From contig NZ_JAFBCC010000001.1 in the NCBI RefSeq assembly GCF_016907495.1, positions 1,240,001 through 1,304,000 of the forward strand: 64,000 nucleotides of DNA, given 5' to 3'. Numbering within the stretch: position 1 is the stretch's first letter; each line of letters begins with the position of its first letter. Position numbers and translations under genes: made by a program. Source of the stretch: Arthrobacter tumbae (GTDB lineage: Bacteria > Actinomycetota > Actinomycetes > Actinomycetales > Micrococcaceae). This document shows, piece after piece, positions 24,706 through 33,100 of the stretch. A model generated the notes under the pieces. That model worked only from the letters and a program-made list of their open reading frames with translations. It did not search any database and was not told the origin of the DNA.

Positions 24706-25727
24706 CAGGCGATGCCTCCAGTGGACTGCTCAGCCGGCCCGACAGCCGCGCCGTTGGCCGCACCGTCGGGCAGGGTGTTGTTGTCTTCCGGCACTTCGAT
24801 ACGGGCGACCGAAGCTTCAATGTCCTCACGTGAGGGCTCGAGCCACGGCGGCAGCTTCAGCGAGCGTCCGAGTTCCAGCAGCGGCTCATCCACATTGAAC
24901 CCCGGAGTGTCCGTCGCGATTTCGAACAGCACACCGCCGGGCTCCCGGAAATAGATCGAGGTGAAGTACTGGCGGTCGAGAATCGCTGTCACGGCGAATC
25001 CGCGCTCCACGAGATCCTGTCGCCACAGCTCCTGGGTGGCTTTGTCCGGAACCCGGAAGGCGATGTGGTGCACGGTGCCGCCGGCCACGAGCCCGTAGGG
25101 TCCGGCAGGATCAGCAATGACGTCGACAATGTTCCCGGGGCCGCCGACGCCCGCTTGCAGCCGGGTTCGGCCGGGGATCTCATCGGAGATACGCAGCCCG
25201 AGGTCTTCGGTGAGGACGCGCAGGGTGTGCTCCGGGTTCGCGACCGTCAGCACGGAGGAGTGCTGGCCGCGGACGGCACGCTCCGCGGGGACAAAGGACG
25301 AGTCCCACGGATTACGGGGATCGGACGTCGAGGAGGCCACGAGGTCGAGCTGAAGTCCGTCGGGGTCGCGCAGCGAAAGCCTTTCCTCCTCCGCGGATGC
25401 CCGCGTAATGGAGGACTCCACGCCGAGCGCCCGGAAGTGGTTCTGCCACCAGCCCAGGCTCCCCTCAGGTACCGAGAAGGCGGTGGTGGTGGATTGGCCG
25501 GAACCGATCCGCCCCGGTGCCACCTGGCCCCACGGGAAGAAGGTCATGAGCGAGCCCGGCCGGCCGGCGTCGTCGCCGTAGTAGAGGTGATAGGTGGACG
25601 GGTCGTCGAAGTTGACCGTCTTCTTCACGAGCCGAAGTCCGAGCCCGCGGATGTAGAAGTCGATGTTCGCCTGCGGGTCACCCGCAATGGCGGTGACGTG
25701 GTGCAGACCCGTGGTGTGCGCTGTCAT
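24705..25727 (-). CDS. Ring-cleaving dioxygenase, VOC superfamily (MhqO/MhqA-like)
   Basis: A 340-residue protein with two VOC (glyoxalase/extradiol dioxygenase) modules. Metal ligands are expected in LHHVTAIAGD (module 1), VHHIAF and LFEIATD (module 2). It probably opens hydroquinone-type rings using iron and oxygen. GGAGG sits 6 nt before the ATG at 25727; the longer frame adds an unrelated tail. It is coupled to the MhqD-like hydrolase. An ATGCA-AA-TGCAT inverted repeat upstream may be the binding site of a MarR/MhqR-type regulator that is not in this window. Confidence 0.88.
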   Translation of the reverse strand: MTAHTTGLHHVTAIAGDPQANIDFYIRGLGLRLVKKTVNFDDPSTYHLYYGDDAGRPGSLMTFFPWGQVAPGRIGSGQSTTTAFSVPEGSLGWWQNHFRALGVESSITRASAEEERLSLRDPDGLQLDLVASSTSDPRNPWDSSFVPAERAVRGQHSSVLTVANPEHTLRVLTEDLGLRISDEIPGRTRLQAGVGGPGNIVDVIADPAGPYGLVAGGTVHHIAFRVPDKATQELWRQDLVERGFAVTAILDRQYFTSIYFREPGGVLFEIATDTPGFNVDEPLLELGRSLKLPPWLEPSREDIEASVARIEVPEDNNTLPDGAANGAAVGPAEQSTGGIA

Positions 25728-25775
25728 GGTGATCCTCCGGAGGGTTCCGGCCGGCCCCTGCGGTCGACGTTGTAC

Positions 25776-25787
25776 ATGCAAATGCAT
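25776..25787. promoter_or_regulatory. Inverted repeat in the mhq-like/phosphotransferase divergent promoter
   Basis: ATGCA-AA-TGCAT, set in an AT-rich patch between the divergent dioxygenase and phosphotransferase genes. Size and position suit a MarR-family operator. Confidence 0.4.
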
Positions 25788-25832
25788 ATACTCACGAGCT
25801 TATTCCCTCTCCCGACCGTTAGTCTGTGAAGC

Positions 25833-26921
25833 GTGAACGATGCGCTGCACGAACCGCTGAAAGCAGCCGTTACCGACGCCGTGGGCGGCCGCGTTACTGC
25901 ACTCGCTGACGTAGTGCGCACCCCGCTGGAGTACGACGCGTTCCTCGCACACCGCACGGTGAGCCGAGTCTCGGGAAACGCACTCGTAGACGGTGAGCGC
26001 GTTTCATGGTCCATGATCGAGAAGCGCACCGAGGGGCCTGCACTGGCCTCCGCGTATCTCCTGGATAACGGACGGCGCGAGTTCGACGCGTACGCCTCCG
26101 GAGTGCTTGACGGAGTCGCTCCCGGCATCGGAACGCCACGCATTCACGGGAGACTGCTCGATCCGGATGGAGGGATGATTCTCTGGCTTGAGGAAATCCG
26201 CCACGAGGGCGCACGGCCGCTGGACGCGGAGACCCTGCTCACCGCCGCGCGCGACCTTGGCGGCATGGGCGGGCTGTGGGTGGGGCGCCGACTCTCGGAG
26301 CCCTGGTACTTCACTGAATGGATTGATCGCCATAGCCAGCCTGAGGCCATCGAGCAGGGTCTGGCCACACTGCGACGCGGTGACGCCCGTGCAGCCGCGC
26401 GCCTCGGGGACCGGCTGGCCGCCGCCGAGCAACTGGTCCTCAGCCAGAACCGTTACCGCGCGATTCTGGAATCGCTTCCGCAGACCCTGTGCCACCACGA
26501 CGCTGTCGGCGCAAACGTCTTCCACTCGGGCGGCCGGACCGTTCTGATCGACTGGGAATCAATCGGCGCCGGCCCCGTGGGAGCGGACCTCGCATCCTTG
26601 GTCTTCTCCTCGGTCCGCCGCGGCGATGCCCTCGCGGGTGTCGCGCTGCCGATCGTCGATGACGCTCTGGACGCCTACTCCACAGCTCTCCGGGCAGAGG
26701 CACCCACCATCACGTTTGAGGAGATCCGCCTGGGGTTCGACGCAGCGATTGCACTGCGCTGGAAGCTCGCCGCCGACGTCGTCGCCGGTATCGAAAAGGG
26801 TCAGCCCCCGCGGCGGGGAAGCCTTCCGGACGAGAGCCCGGCAGTGGCACTGGATGAGCTGATCGTCCTCGTGGACCTGCTCCTCGCGTCAGCCGACCGC
26901 GCGCTCCATCAGGCCCCGTGA
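25833..26921 (+). CDS. APH-family phosphotransferase
   Basis: A 362-residue protein of the aminoglycoside phosphotransferase/choline kinase fold. The catalytic loop is LCHHDAVGANVF (HxDxxxxN pattern) and the metal-binding Asp is in VLIDWESIGAGPVGADLASL. The N-terminal lobe is less typical. It could phosphorylate a small metabolite; there is no reason in the sequence to call it a resistance gene. Translation starts at GTG. It ends just before a GGACACACCCC hairpin shared with the convergent gene. Confidence 0.82.
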   Translation: MNDALHEPLKAAVTDAVGGRVTALADVVRTPLEYDAFLAHRTVSRVSGNALVDGERVSWSMIEKRTEGPALASAYLLDNGRREFDAYASGVLDGVAPGIGTPRIHGRLLDPDGGMILWLEEIRHEGARPLDAETLLTAARDLGGMGGLWVGRRLSEPWYFTEWIDRHSQPEAIEQGLATLRRGDARAAARLGDRLAAAEQLVLSQNRYRAILESLPQTLCHHDAVGANVFHSGGRTVLIDWESIGAGPVGADLASLVFSSVRRGDALAGVALPIVDDALDAYSTALRAEAPTITFEEIRLGFDAAIALRWKLAADVVAGIEKGQPPRRGSLPDESPAVALDELIVLVDLLLASADRALHQAP

Positions 26922-26926
26922 GTTGG

Positions 26927-26968
26927 CAGGACACACCCCTAATGACGCTCCATAAGGGGCGTGTCCTG
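26927..26968. repeat. GGACACACCCC hairpin, copy 1
   Basis: CAGGACACACCCCT (26927-26940) pairs with AGGGGCGTGTCCTG (26955-26968), one mismatch. It lies between convergent genes and so could serve as a two-way terminator. A second copy at 52404-52445 shares the stem and also flanking bases (GAGTTG before; AAAT-AACGGG after). Confidence 0.8.
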
Positions 26969-26973
26969 CGAAA

Positions 26974-28047
26974 TCAACGGGTAGGGGTGATCTCCAGGCC
27001 GAGCCCCGGCTGGCCCGTCACCGCAAGCCCGGATTCAGTGATGCTGACCGGCGACGGTCCGGCGAGGATGCCCAGCTCGGTCATGGTGGCGCCGTCGACC
27101 GCTTCCACCCACACCGTTTCCGCAAGAGTGGAGGCAAGCTGCCCGGAAAGCTCCGGGAGCAGGTGCGGAGCCACCGCGATGCTGTTGGCCCGGGCGAGCT
27201 CGACGATCCGCCGGAACGGAGTGATTCCACCGACCCGGATGATGTTGGGTTGGATGATGTCGACGGCGTCCGCCTCGATGAAGTCCCGGAACCGGTAGAT
27301 GGTGTGCACGTTTTCACCCAGCGCAATGGGCACCGGCGAGGAGCGCCGCAGCCGCCGGTAGGCAGAGAGATCGTCCGCGCGGATCGGTTCTTCGAGCCAA
27401 TGCAGGCCGTACTCCGCGAGCCATTCAAGCGCCCGCAGCGTGGTGGGCAGGTCCCACCGCTGGTTGGCGTCGATCATCAGTGCGCGGTCGGGGCCGATGA
27501 CCTCACGGACTGCGGCGATCCGCTCGGCATCCTCGCGCAGGTCCGGCTTACCCACTTTGACCTTGACCGCCTGCCGGCCTTCAGTGACCCACCGCTGGGC
27601 CTGCTCAACGAGCTCCTCGAGGGTGTAGTGCAGGTTCACTCCGGACCCATACACCGGCACGGTTTCCCGACGCCGGCCCAGCAGGTCAGGTACGGAACAC
27701 CCCGCCTGCTTCCCCGCCAGGTCCCACAGGGCGAGGTCGACACCGGCCATCGCGATGGTGGTCAGCCCTCCCCCGCCTGCCTCATGGAGCCGGACCCAGA
27801 GGGCGTCCCACACCTCCTCCGCCCGGGCGGGAAGTCCCTCCACAAATGGCGCGATGTCATGTTCCAGCAACGCCAGCACTGCCTGCGGCCCGATGGTGGG
27901 CGTCCAGGAGAAACCGTGCCCGGTACCGCCGTCGTCGGTAGTTACCGTCGTCGCGATGAAGTGATTCTCCGGCACGTCAGCTCCCCAGGCGCGCCGCAGC
28001 GGCGCCGTGACCAGACGCGCGGAGAGGCCGGTGATCTTCGGGCTCAT
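26974..28047 (-). CDS. Enolase-superfamily dehydratase/cycloisomerase (aldarate pathway)
   Basis: A 357-residue mandelate racemase/muconate-lactonizing subgroup protein. Catalytic Lys162 and Lys164 (VKVKVG), metal ligands Asp193 (IDANQRW), Glu219 (LEEPI) and Glu245 (GENVH), and His295 (APHLLPEL) are all visible. It is coupled by ATGA to a KdgD-type dehydratase and follows a uronate dehydrogenase-like gene. In this setting it most likely acts as D-galactarolactone cycloisomerase or glucarate/galactarate dehydratase and yields 5-keto-4-deoxyglucarate. The exact substrate cannot be read from sequence. Confidence 0.88.
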   Translation of the reverse strand: MSPKITGLSARLVTAPLRRAWGADVPENHFIATTVTTDDGGTGHGFSWTPTIGPQAVLALLEHDIAPFVEGLPARAEEVWDALWVRLHEAGGGGLTTIAMAGVDLALWDLAGKQAGCSVPDLLGRRRETVPVYGSGVNLHYTLEELVEQAQRWVTEGRQAVKVKVGKPDLREDAERIAAVREVIGPDRALMIDANQRWDLPTTLRALEWLAEYGLHWLEEPIRADDLSAYRRLRRSSPVPIALGENVHTIYRFRDFIEADAVDIIQPNIIRVGGITPFRRIVELARANSIAVAPHLLPELSGQLASTLAETVWVEAVDGATMTELGILAGPSPVSITESGLAVTGQPGLGLEITPTR

Positions 28048-28949
28048 GCGCCCACGAGCTCACGGCCGGCCGCAAGGATGGCCTTGAGTTCCACCAGCTG
28101 GGTCTCGGATGGGTCGACCAGCGGCGGACGGACGGACCCGACGTCGAGCCCGTCCAGCCGCAGCCCCGCCTTGACGAGCGAGACGCCGAAGCCCGGTGTC
28201 TGATCACGCAGCCTGACCAGCGGCGCGTAGAAACCGTCCAGCAGGCGGTGCCGGGCGGGCTCATCATTGTCGATGTAGGCACGGTAGTACGCGGTGGCAA
28301 TCCCCGGCGCCATGGCGAACGCGGCGGAGGAGTAGAGCGGGATTCCCAGACCGCGGTAGGCGCCCTGGCTGAGTTCCGCGGTGAGGAGCCCGTTGAAGAA
28401 CTGGAAGTCGGTCCGCCCGGTGGCAGCGACAGCGGACACGATCTCCTGCGCAAGCCCGACGTCGCCCACACCGTCCTTGAATCCAACCACCTTCGGGTTG
28501 GATGCCAGGCGCGCGACGGCGTCGGCGGTGAAAGCTCCGTTGGCCCGGTGGTAGATGATGACCGGCAGGCTGGAAGCGGCAGCCACCTCCTCCACGTAGG
28601 CGACAAGGCCTTCCGACGGCCCCCGAACGAGGTAGGGGGGCAGCACGAGCAAGGCGTCAGCCCCCGCTTCTTCCGCCGCCCTCGCCGCGGCACGGGCGTG
28701 GCCGAGCGGCCCGCCGGTACCGGCAACCACCGGGACCTGCCCGTTGACTGTCCTTACGGCGGTAGTGACGACGGCGCGAATCTCCTCGAGATCGAGGGCA
28801 TGGAACTCCCCGGTACCGCAGGCAGGAAAAACTCCTCCGGGCCCATAGCTCAGGCGGGACTCGATGTGCTCCTGAAGCAACGCGGTATCAACCGAACCGG
28901 ACGGCGAGAACGGTGTCACGGGAAAGAACAGCACTGCATTGAACTGCAT
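28044..28949 (-). CDS. kdgD: 5-dehydro-4-deoxyglucarate dehydratase
   Basis: A 301-residue DHDPS/NAL-family aldolase-fold enzyme. The Schiff-base Lys158 (VVGFKDGVGD), Tyr133 (IIYHRANG) and the GTGEFHAL loop, typical of KdgD, are visible. It decarboxylates and dehydrates 5-keto-4-deoxy-glucarate to 2-oxoglutarate semialdehyde. A dehydrogenase for the last step to 2-oxoglutarate is not in the window. It is coupled to the enolase-superfamily gene by ATGA, and lies 3 bases after the uronate dehydrogenase-like gene. Confidence 0.92.
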   Translation of the reverse strand: MQFNAVLFFPVTPFSPSGSVDTALLQEHIESRLSYGPGGVFPACGTGEFHALDLEEIRAVVTTAVRTVNGQVPVVAGTGGPLGHARAAARAAEEAGADALLVLPPYLVRGPSEGLVAYVEEVAAASSLPVIIYHRANGAFTADAVARLASNPKVVGFKDGVGDVGLAQEIVSAVAATGRTDFQFFNGLLTAELSQGAYRGLGIPLYSSAAFAMAPGIATAYYRAYIDNDEPARHRLLDGFYAPLVRLRDQTPGFGVSLVKAGLRLDGLDVGSVRPPLVDPSETQLVELKAILAAGRELVGA

Positions 28950-28952
28950 GAT

Positions 28953-29915
28953 TTACCTTGCTTCCTGGATTGCGGAGGCAAGCTCCGGTGTTGCGGGCTC
29001 CGATTTCACGAGCTCCGTGCGCCAGCTTCGCTTGGGCTCCCAGCCGAGCAGCTTCCGCGCCTTGTCGATGGAGAAGGCCGGGGTGGTTCCGTGCAGGTTG
29101 CCGGCGAGCGCACCCACCGCGGGGAGGTAGCGCGGGATGAGCTCGGACAGCGGTTCGCGTGCCAGTGCATCGGCTGCGCCCACGAAGAATGTCTCGGCGT
29201 TCGGGATCCGGTCCATCGACTGCAGCAGCACGTCGAGGAAATCCGCGACATCCCGCGCGTCCACATAGTTGAAGATCGCGGGCGCGGACAGCGCGGGATC
29301 GTCAAGGCGTTCGACGACGGTGTTCCCCTGCTGGGTCGGCGCACCTGCCCATTCCTCGGGCGAGATGACGTAGCAGGGGCGGAAGGCGGCGTACCGAATC
29401 CGGTCGCCCTGCGCGGCCGCGAACATGCGCATGGTCTGCTCGGCGAGCAGCTTGGAGAGCGCGTAGGCGTTCCAGGGCTTCGGCGTGGTCTGCTCATCCA
29501 GTGGGAAAGCGTCCGGCATCCAACCGGCGGGTGCCCCGTAGCCAAGGACCGTGGGGCTTGAGGCGGTGATGATCCTGCCAACGCCGAGGTCCGTCGCGGC
29601 GCCCATCACCTGGAAGGCGAGTTGGCTGTTGGTCTGCAGAATCACGTCCTCCGGCGCACTGAACGGGACAGCGATCGCGGCAAGGTGGATGACGGCGTCG
29701 GGCCGGTGGGTTTCCATCACGCTGCGGGCAACGCCGGCAGCCAGCAGATCTGCCGCCTCCTGGCGGATATGAGTGGGGAACACGCCGTCGGGGACCGGCG
29801 TGCGGTCCACGGAGACGACGTCGTACCCTGCCTCAGCGAGGCCGGTCACCACACTGCGGCCCAGCCGGCCGGAGCCTCCCGAGACCAGGACGGTAGTCTG
29901 CGCCCGCTCAGCCAC
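28953..29915 (-). CDS. udh: NAD-dependent epimerase/dehydratase, probable uronate dehydrogenase
   Basis: A 320-residue extended SDR. The NAD site is VSGGSGRLGRSVV and the active site has ASSPTVLGYG and YALSK (YxxxK). The neighbours (aldarate dehydratase/cycloisomerase and KdgD) point to oxidation of glucuronate or galacturonate to the aldaro-lactone. The GTG at 29915 overlaps the end of the upstream oxidoreductase gene by 8 bases and gives the expected short N-terminus. An ATG five codons earlier (29930) is the alternative. It is longer than the roughly 265 residues of Agrobacterium Udh, so a related sugar epimerase role is possible. Confidence 0.78.
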   Translation of the reverse strand: MAERAQTTVLVSGGSGRLGRSVVTGLAEAGYDVVSVDRTPVPDGVFPTHIRQEAADLLAAGVARSVMETHRPDAVIHLAAIAVPFSAPEDVILQTNSQLAFQVMGAATDLGVGRIITASSPTVLGYGAPAGWMPDAFPLDEQTTPKPWNAYALSKLLAEQTMRMFAAAQGDRIRYAAFRPCYVISPEEWAGAPTQQGNTVVERLDDPALSAPAIFNYVDARDVADFLDVLLQSMDRIPNAETFFVGAADALAREPLSELIPRYLPAVGALAGNLHGTTPAFSIDKARKLLGWEPKRSWRTELVKSEPATPELASAIQEAR

Positions 29916-31350
29916 GGCGCACCTGCCCATTGTCGGCACGGTCCGCTTTGAGGTCCGCTCCGAGGCCGAGTTCAGTGATGCGCACGGGCAGCGAGGATTC
30001 GAGTGAAGCGTTGCCCGCAATACCGACGGCGACGGCGCGCAGACCGTCGAGGTAGCCCGACGGCCTGCCCAGCGGGTCCTCACCGGGCCCTTCGAAAAGG
30101 TCGGTGAGCAGCAGCGCGTCACCGCCGCCGTGGCCGCCCTCCCCGTTGACGATCGGCACTTCGACGGCAGGTTCCCAGTGGCGCTGCAGGATGAGGCGTT
30201 CGCCGTTGATCCGGACGGCGTCGTCCTCCTCCACCGGAGTGGCACTGGGATCGACGACGTTCTTCTGATCCGTGCTGCCGGAGACCGCGGCCCGCTCCAC
30301 AACTTCAAGTTCCGCGCGTCCCAGCGTTCCGTTCACTGCGACCCGGTAGCCCTCCCAGGGGCTGTGCGCGTTCAGCGAGTAGCTGAGCGTCGCTCCGGAC
30401 GCGTAGTCGACCACGAGCGCCAGGTTGTCCTCGATGGTGATGCCGGGGGCGAAAACGTCTTGGTCACGCTGGTACCCGTCGTGGTGCTCGTTGGCGTAGT
30501 AGAGGTCGTTCAGCTTCTGATCCTCGCGCAGGTCAAGCGCGAACGGATCCCCCGCGGCGGAGTCGATGGTGCCGCGCCCGGGGCGGTCCGTTAGTCCGCG
30601 GCCGGCGGCGTTGCTGTCCCCGTAGAAGCGCAGCCCACCGCTGGCGAAGACGCGTTCGGGAACGTCGTCGATCCACCAGTTCACGAGGTCGAAGTGATGG
30701 GACGCCTTATGGATCAGCAGACCGCCGGAGTTCTCCTTCTGCCGGTGCCAGCGGCGGAAGTAGTCGGCGCCGTGGACGGTGTCCAGCATCCAGCTGAAGT
30801 CGATGGACGTCACCGTGCCGATCGCGCCGCTCTGGATGATCTCCTTCAGCGCACTGTTGCGGGGTGAGTACCGGTAGTTGAAGGTCACAACGACGTCGCG
30901 GCCGGTACGCTCAATCGCGTCGCAGATCCGGCGGCAGCCCTCGGCGTCGATGGTGAGCGGCTTTTCGACGACGACGTCCGCTCCCGCTTCCAGCGCCTCG
31001 ACGATGTAATCGGCATGCGTGTAGTCAGGCGTGGTCACGATGACGCGGTCGATGCCGTTGTCCCGGATGAACTGCGTCAGCTCCTCCGGGCGGAACTGCA
31101 GGACCGTTGTCCTCGGCGAAAGTTCCGCCGAGAGTTCCGCGGCAAGAGCCAGGTAGTACTCAACCCGTCCCGGGTTGTTGTCGCTGATGGCCACGAGTTC
31201 AGCGGAGGACGCATGATCGCCGAGGGCAGCGCGGACATACATTTCCGCCCGCGAGCCGGTGCCGACGAGCACCAGGCGGGTGCGCTCGCGCTGCTCCGGC
31301 CTCGAAGCGGACTGCTGCTCCACAGGAACAGTATGGGGGGCGGTGCTCAT
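29908..31350 (-). CDS. Gfo/Idh/MocA family oxidoreductase
   Basis: A 480-residue NAD(P)-dependent sugar oxidoreductase. The Rossmann start is LVLVGTGSRAEMYVRAAL, the EKP motif lies in VVVEKPLTI, and the substrate domain has HKASHHFDLVNWW. It is at the long end for the family and has a large C-terminal domain. AAGGAG precedes the ATG. It is the first gene of the reverse operon (oxidoreductase, udh, cycloisomerase, kdgD), divergent from the LacI gene with an operator between them. It probably removes or oxidises a modified sugar before uronate breakdown. Confidence 0.9.
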   Translation of the reverse strand: MSTAPHTVPVEQQSASRPEQRERTRLVLVGTGSRAEMYVRAALGDHASSAELVAISDNNPGRVEYYLALAAELSAELSPRTTVLQFRPEELTQFIRDNGIDRVIVTTPDYTHADYIVEALEAGADVVVEKPLTIDAEGCRRICDAIERTGRDVVVTFNYRYSPRNSALKEIIQSGAIGTVTSIDFSWMLDTVHGADYFRRWHRQKENSGGLLIHKASHHFDLVNWWIDDVPERVFASGGLRFYGDSNAAGRGLTDRPGRGTIDSAAGDPFALDLREDQKLNDLYYANEHHDGYQRDQDVFAPGITIEDNLALVVDYASGATLSYSLNAHSPWEGYRVAVNGTLGRAELEVVERAAVSGSTDQKNVVDPSATPVEEDDAVRINGERLILQRHWEPAVEVPIVNGEGGHGGGDALLLTDLFEGPGEDPLGRPSGYLDGLRAVAVGIAGNASLESSLPVRITELGLGADLKADRADNGQVRRG

Positions 31351-31405
31351 GGGGCTCCTTCGGTCACGGTCCCCGGTGATGATGAGACACCGTGGATGTG
31401 ATGTG

Positions 31406-31419
31406 AGAAAACGTTTTCT
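31406..31419. promoter_or_regulatory. LacI-type operator in the oxidoreductase/lacI divergent promoter
   Basis: AGAAAACGTTTTCT is a perfect 14-bp palindrome. It is nearly identical in its core to the 15238-15251 operator, so the adjacent LacI protein probably controls itself, the reverse operon and the distant ABC operon. Confidence 0.8.
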
Positions 31420-31510
31420 GAAATAGGTTATATGCTTTCTATCAACACACTGGTGTACCCGTCAACCATTTGCCGCGGGGACGCCGATCCCCAGCCCGGA
31501 TGAGGAACCT

Positions 31511-32524
31511 ATGGCCAGGAAAGCAGCCAACCGCAGGGTAGGCATCACCGACGTCGCGCAGCGAGCAGGAGTCTCGCTGGCCTCGGTCTCGCGCGTCATG
31601 AACGGCAACTTCTCGGTGGATCCGGACATAGCGGCCCGGGTCCGGAGCGCCGCCGCCGAACTGAACTACCAGCCCAACGCAGTGGGGCGCAGCCTGGCGC
31701 TGGGCAAGACCGACACCATCGGCGTCGTCGTGCCTGATCTGGCCAATCCTACTTTCCAGGGGATGCTCCGCGGCGTAAGCCGTGCCGCCGCCCAGGATGG
31801 CTACCGCGTCCTGATCGCGGATTCATCGGAAGTGTCCAGCGAGGAATCAATCCTGGCGGGCGAAGCACGACGGCGGTGTGACGGCGTCGTGCTCTGCGCG
31901 CCACGCATGAACGAGGCGGAACTGGAGGCGCTCCTTCCGTCGCTGCGGCCACTGGTTCTGGTCAACCGCTCGACGACGGACACCGAGACTCCGAGCCTCG
32001 TGGTCGATTACGGGCAGGGCGTGAAGGACCTGGCGGCGCACCTCGTGGAGCTCGGCCACACCACGCTTGCGTTTCTCGAAGGACCCGAGCGAAGCGCGTC
32101 CAACCAGGCACGCCTGCAGGGGCTGGAGAAGTTCCGCGTGGACAACCCGGGGATTGAACTGACGGTTCTGTCCGGCGGGTCGAGCTTCGAGGCCGGGCAC
32201 GGCTCGGTGGACAGCGTCCTCGAAACCGGCGCCACCGGTGTACTGGCCTTCAACGACCTCGTAGCCATGGGACTCTTGAGCGGCCTACATGAGCGCGGCA
32301 TCGACGTACCTGGGCAGATCTCGATCACCGGGTTCGATGACATCCCGTTCGCGAACTACACCACGCCCCCGCTCACCACCGCCGCGGTGCCGATCAATGA
32401 CATCGGCGAGCAGGCGTGGCACGAGATGCGCCGGCTCCTGGGGGACGGCGGGTCCAAGCCCTCGCACACCACGTTCCAGCCCGAGCTCAGGCGGCGCGGC
32501 AGTACCGGGCCGGCCGCGCGTTAG
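31511..32524 (+). CDS. LacI-family repressor of the uronate/ABC region
   Basis: A 337-residue repressor. The helix-turn-helix is VGITDVAQRAGVSLASVSRVMNG near residue 15, followed by the hinge and a periplasmic-binding-like effector domain (TIGVVVPDLANPTFQGML). GAGGA lies before the ATG. It faces away from the Gfo/Idh/MocA operon across an AGAAAACGTTTTCT operator. The same palindrome flanks the promoter of the two-binding-protein ABC operon 16 kb away, which makes it the best candidate regulator for both. Confidence 0.93.
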   Translation: MARKAANRRVGITDVAQRAGVSLASVSRVMNGNFSVDPDIAARVRSAAAELNYQPNAVGRSLALGKTDTIGVVVPDLANPTFQGMLRGVSRAAAQDGYRVLIADSSEVSSEESILAGEARRRCDGVVLCAPRMNEAELEALLPSLRPLVLVNRSTTDTETPSLVVDYGQGVKDLAAHLVELGHTTLAFLEGPERSASNQARLQGLEKFRVDNPGIELTVLSGGSSFEAGHGSVDSVLETGATGVLAFNDLVAMGLLSGLHERGIDVPGQISITGFDDIPFANYTTPPLTTAAVPINDIGEQAWHEMRRLLGDGGSKPSHTTFQPELRRRGSTGPAAR

Positions 32525-32573
32525 CGGTGGGGCTTGCCGGTAGCGTGCGCCCGGCATCGCGTGCAGCCCAGCA

Positions 32574-32643
32574 CAGAAACTGCCCCTGGGCGCAGGGCCG
32601 CCGGTTCGAATCGGCGACCCTGCGCCTCCGGGCAGTTTCTCTG
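32574..32643. repeat. TTCGAA-centred palindrome, copy 1
   Basis: Outer arms CAGAAACTGCCC and GGGCAGTTTCT, middle arms GCGCAGGG and CCCTGCGC, centre GCCGGTTCGAATCGGC. It sits about 50 bases after the lacI stop. Three further copies are listed below. Confidence 0.85.
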
Positions 32644-32688
32644 CGTATGGGCCCGTGCGACCGCCGCGTATGGGCCCGTGCAACCGCC
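32643..32688. repeat. 23-bp tandem duplication
   Basis: Two adjacent 23-bp units beginning GCGTATGGGCCCGTGC differ at one base (G/A). They directly follow palindrome copy 1. Confidence 0.75.
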
Positions 32689-32755
32689 ACCAGTTGCCCT
32701 CACTAGAAAGCAGGCTTAGTGTTCTCGGAGGAAACACTCATCTTTAGGAGGCATC

Positions 32756-33022
32756 ATGATCGGTTTCATCATTGCCGGATTGATTATCGGGGCACTCGCC
32801 CGGCTCATCAAGCCGGGTAAGCAGAACCTCGGGCTGCTCGCGACCCTGCTGCTGGGGCTCGCCGGATCCGTCATCGGCGGGTTGATAGCAAGCTTCTTCC
32901 ACACCGGCGGAATCTTCGAGCTGAACGTGCTCGGTTTCATCCTTGCGGTCATCGCAGCGGTTCTGCTGATCGGCGTGGCCGAGTCACTGTCGGGCCGCCG
33001 CAACCGCAGCGTCCGTCGGTAG
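32756..33022 (+). CDS. GlsB/YeaQ/YmgE-family membrane protein
   Basis: An 88-residue, very hydrophobic protein with three predicted membrane helices and the family hallmark FIIAGLIIGALARLIKPG at the N-terminus. AGGAGG lies 6 nt before the ATG. Family members are linked to general stress in several bacteria, but the molecular role is unknown. It lies between two TTCGAA palindromes. Confidence 0.9.
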   Translation: MIGFIIAGLIIGALARLIKPGKQNLGLLATLLLGLAGSVIGGLIASFFHTGGIFELNVLGFILAVIAAVLLIGVAESLSGRRNRSVRR

Positions 33023-33032
33023 CACTCTCGCA

Positions 33033-33100
33033 CAGAAACTGCCCCTGAGCGCAGGGCTGCCGGTTCGAACCGGCGGTTCTGCGCCCGGGGGCAGTTTCTG
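33033..33100. repeat. TTCGAA-centred palindrome, copy 2
   Basis: Arms CAGAAACTGCCCC (33033-33045) and GGGGGCAGTTTCTG (33087-33100) enclose GCGCAGGGCTGCCGGTTCGA and its mirror. It lies directly after the YeaQ-like gene. Confidence 0.85.

Noticed and set aside
25833..26921. Antibiotic-resistance label for the APH-family gene
   Set aside because: Only the general kinase motifs are present; the family includes many metabolic kinases, and the context gives no support.
32600..33080. tRNA-like GGTTCGAATC/GGTTCGAAC sequences
   Set aside because: They resemble a T-arm but are the centres of the dispersed palindromes. No D-arm, anticodon arm or acceptor stem can be folded around them.
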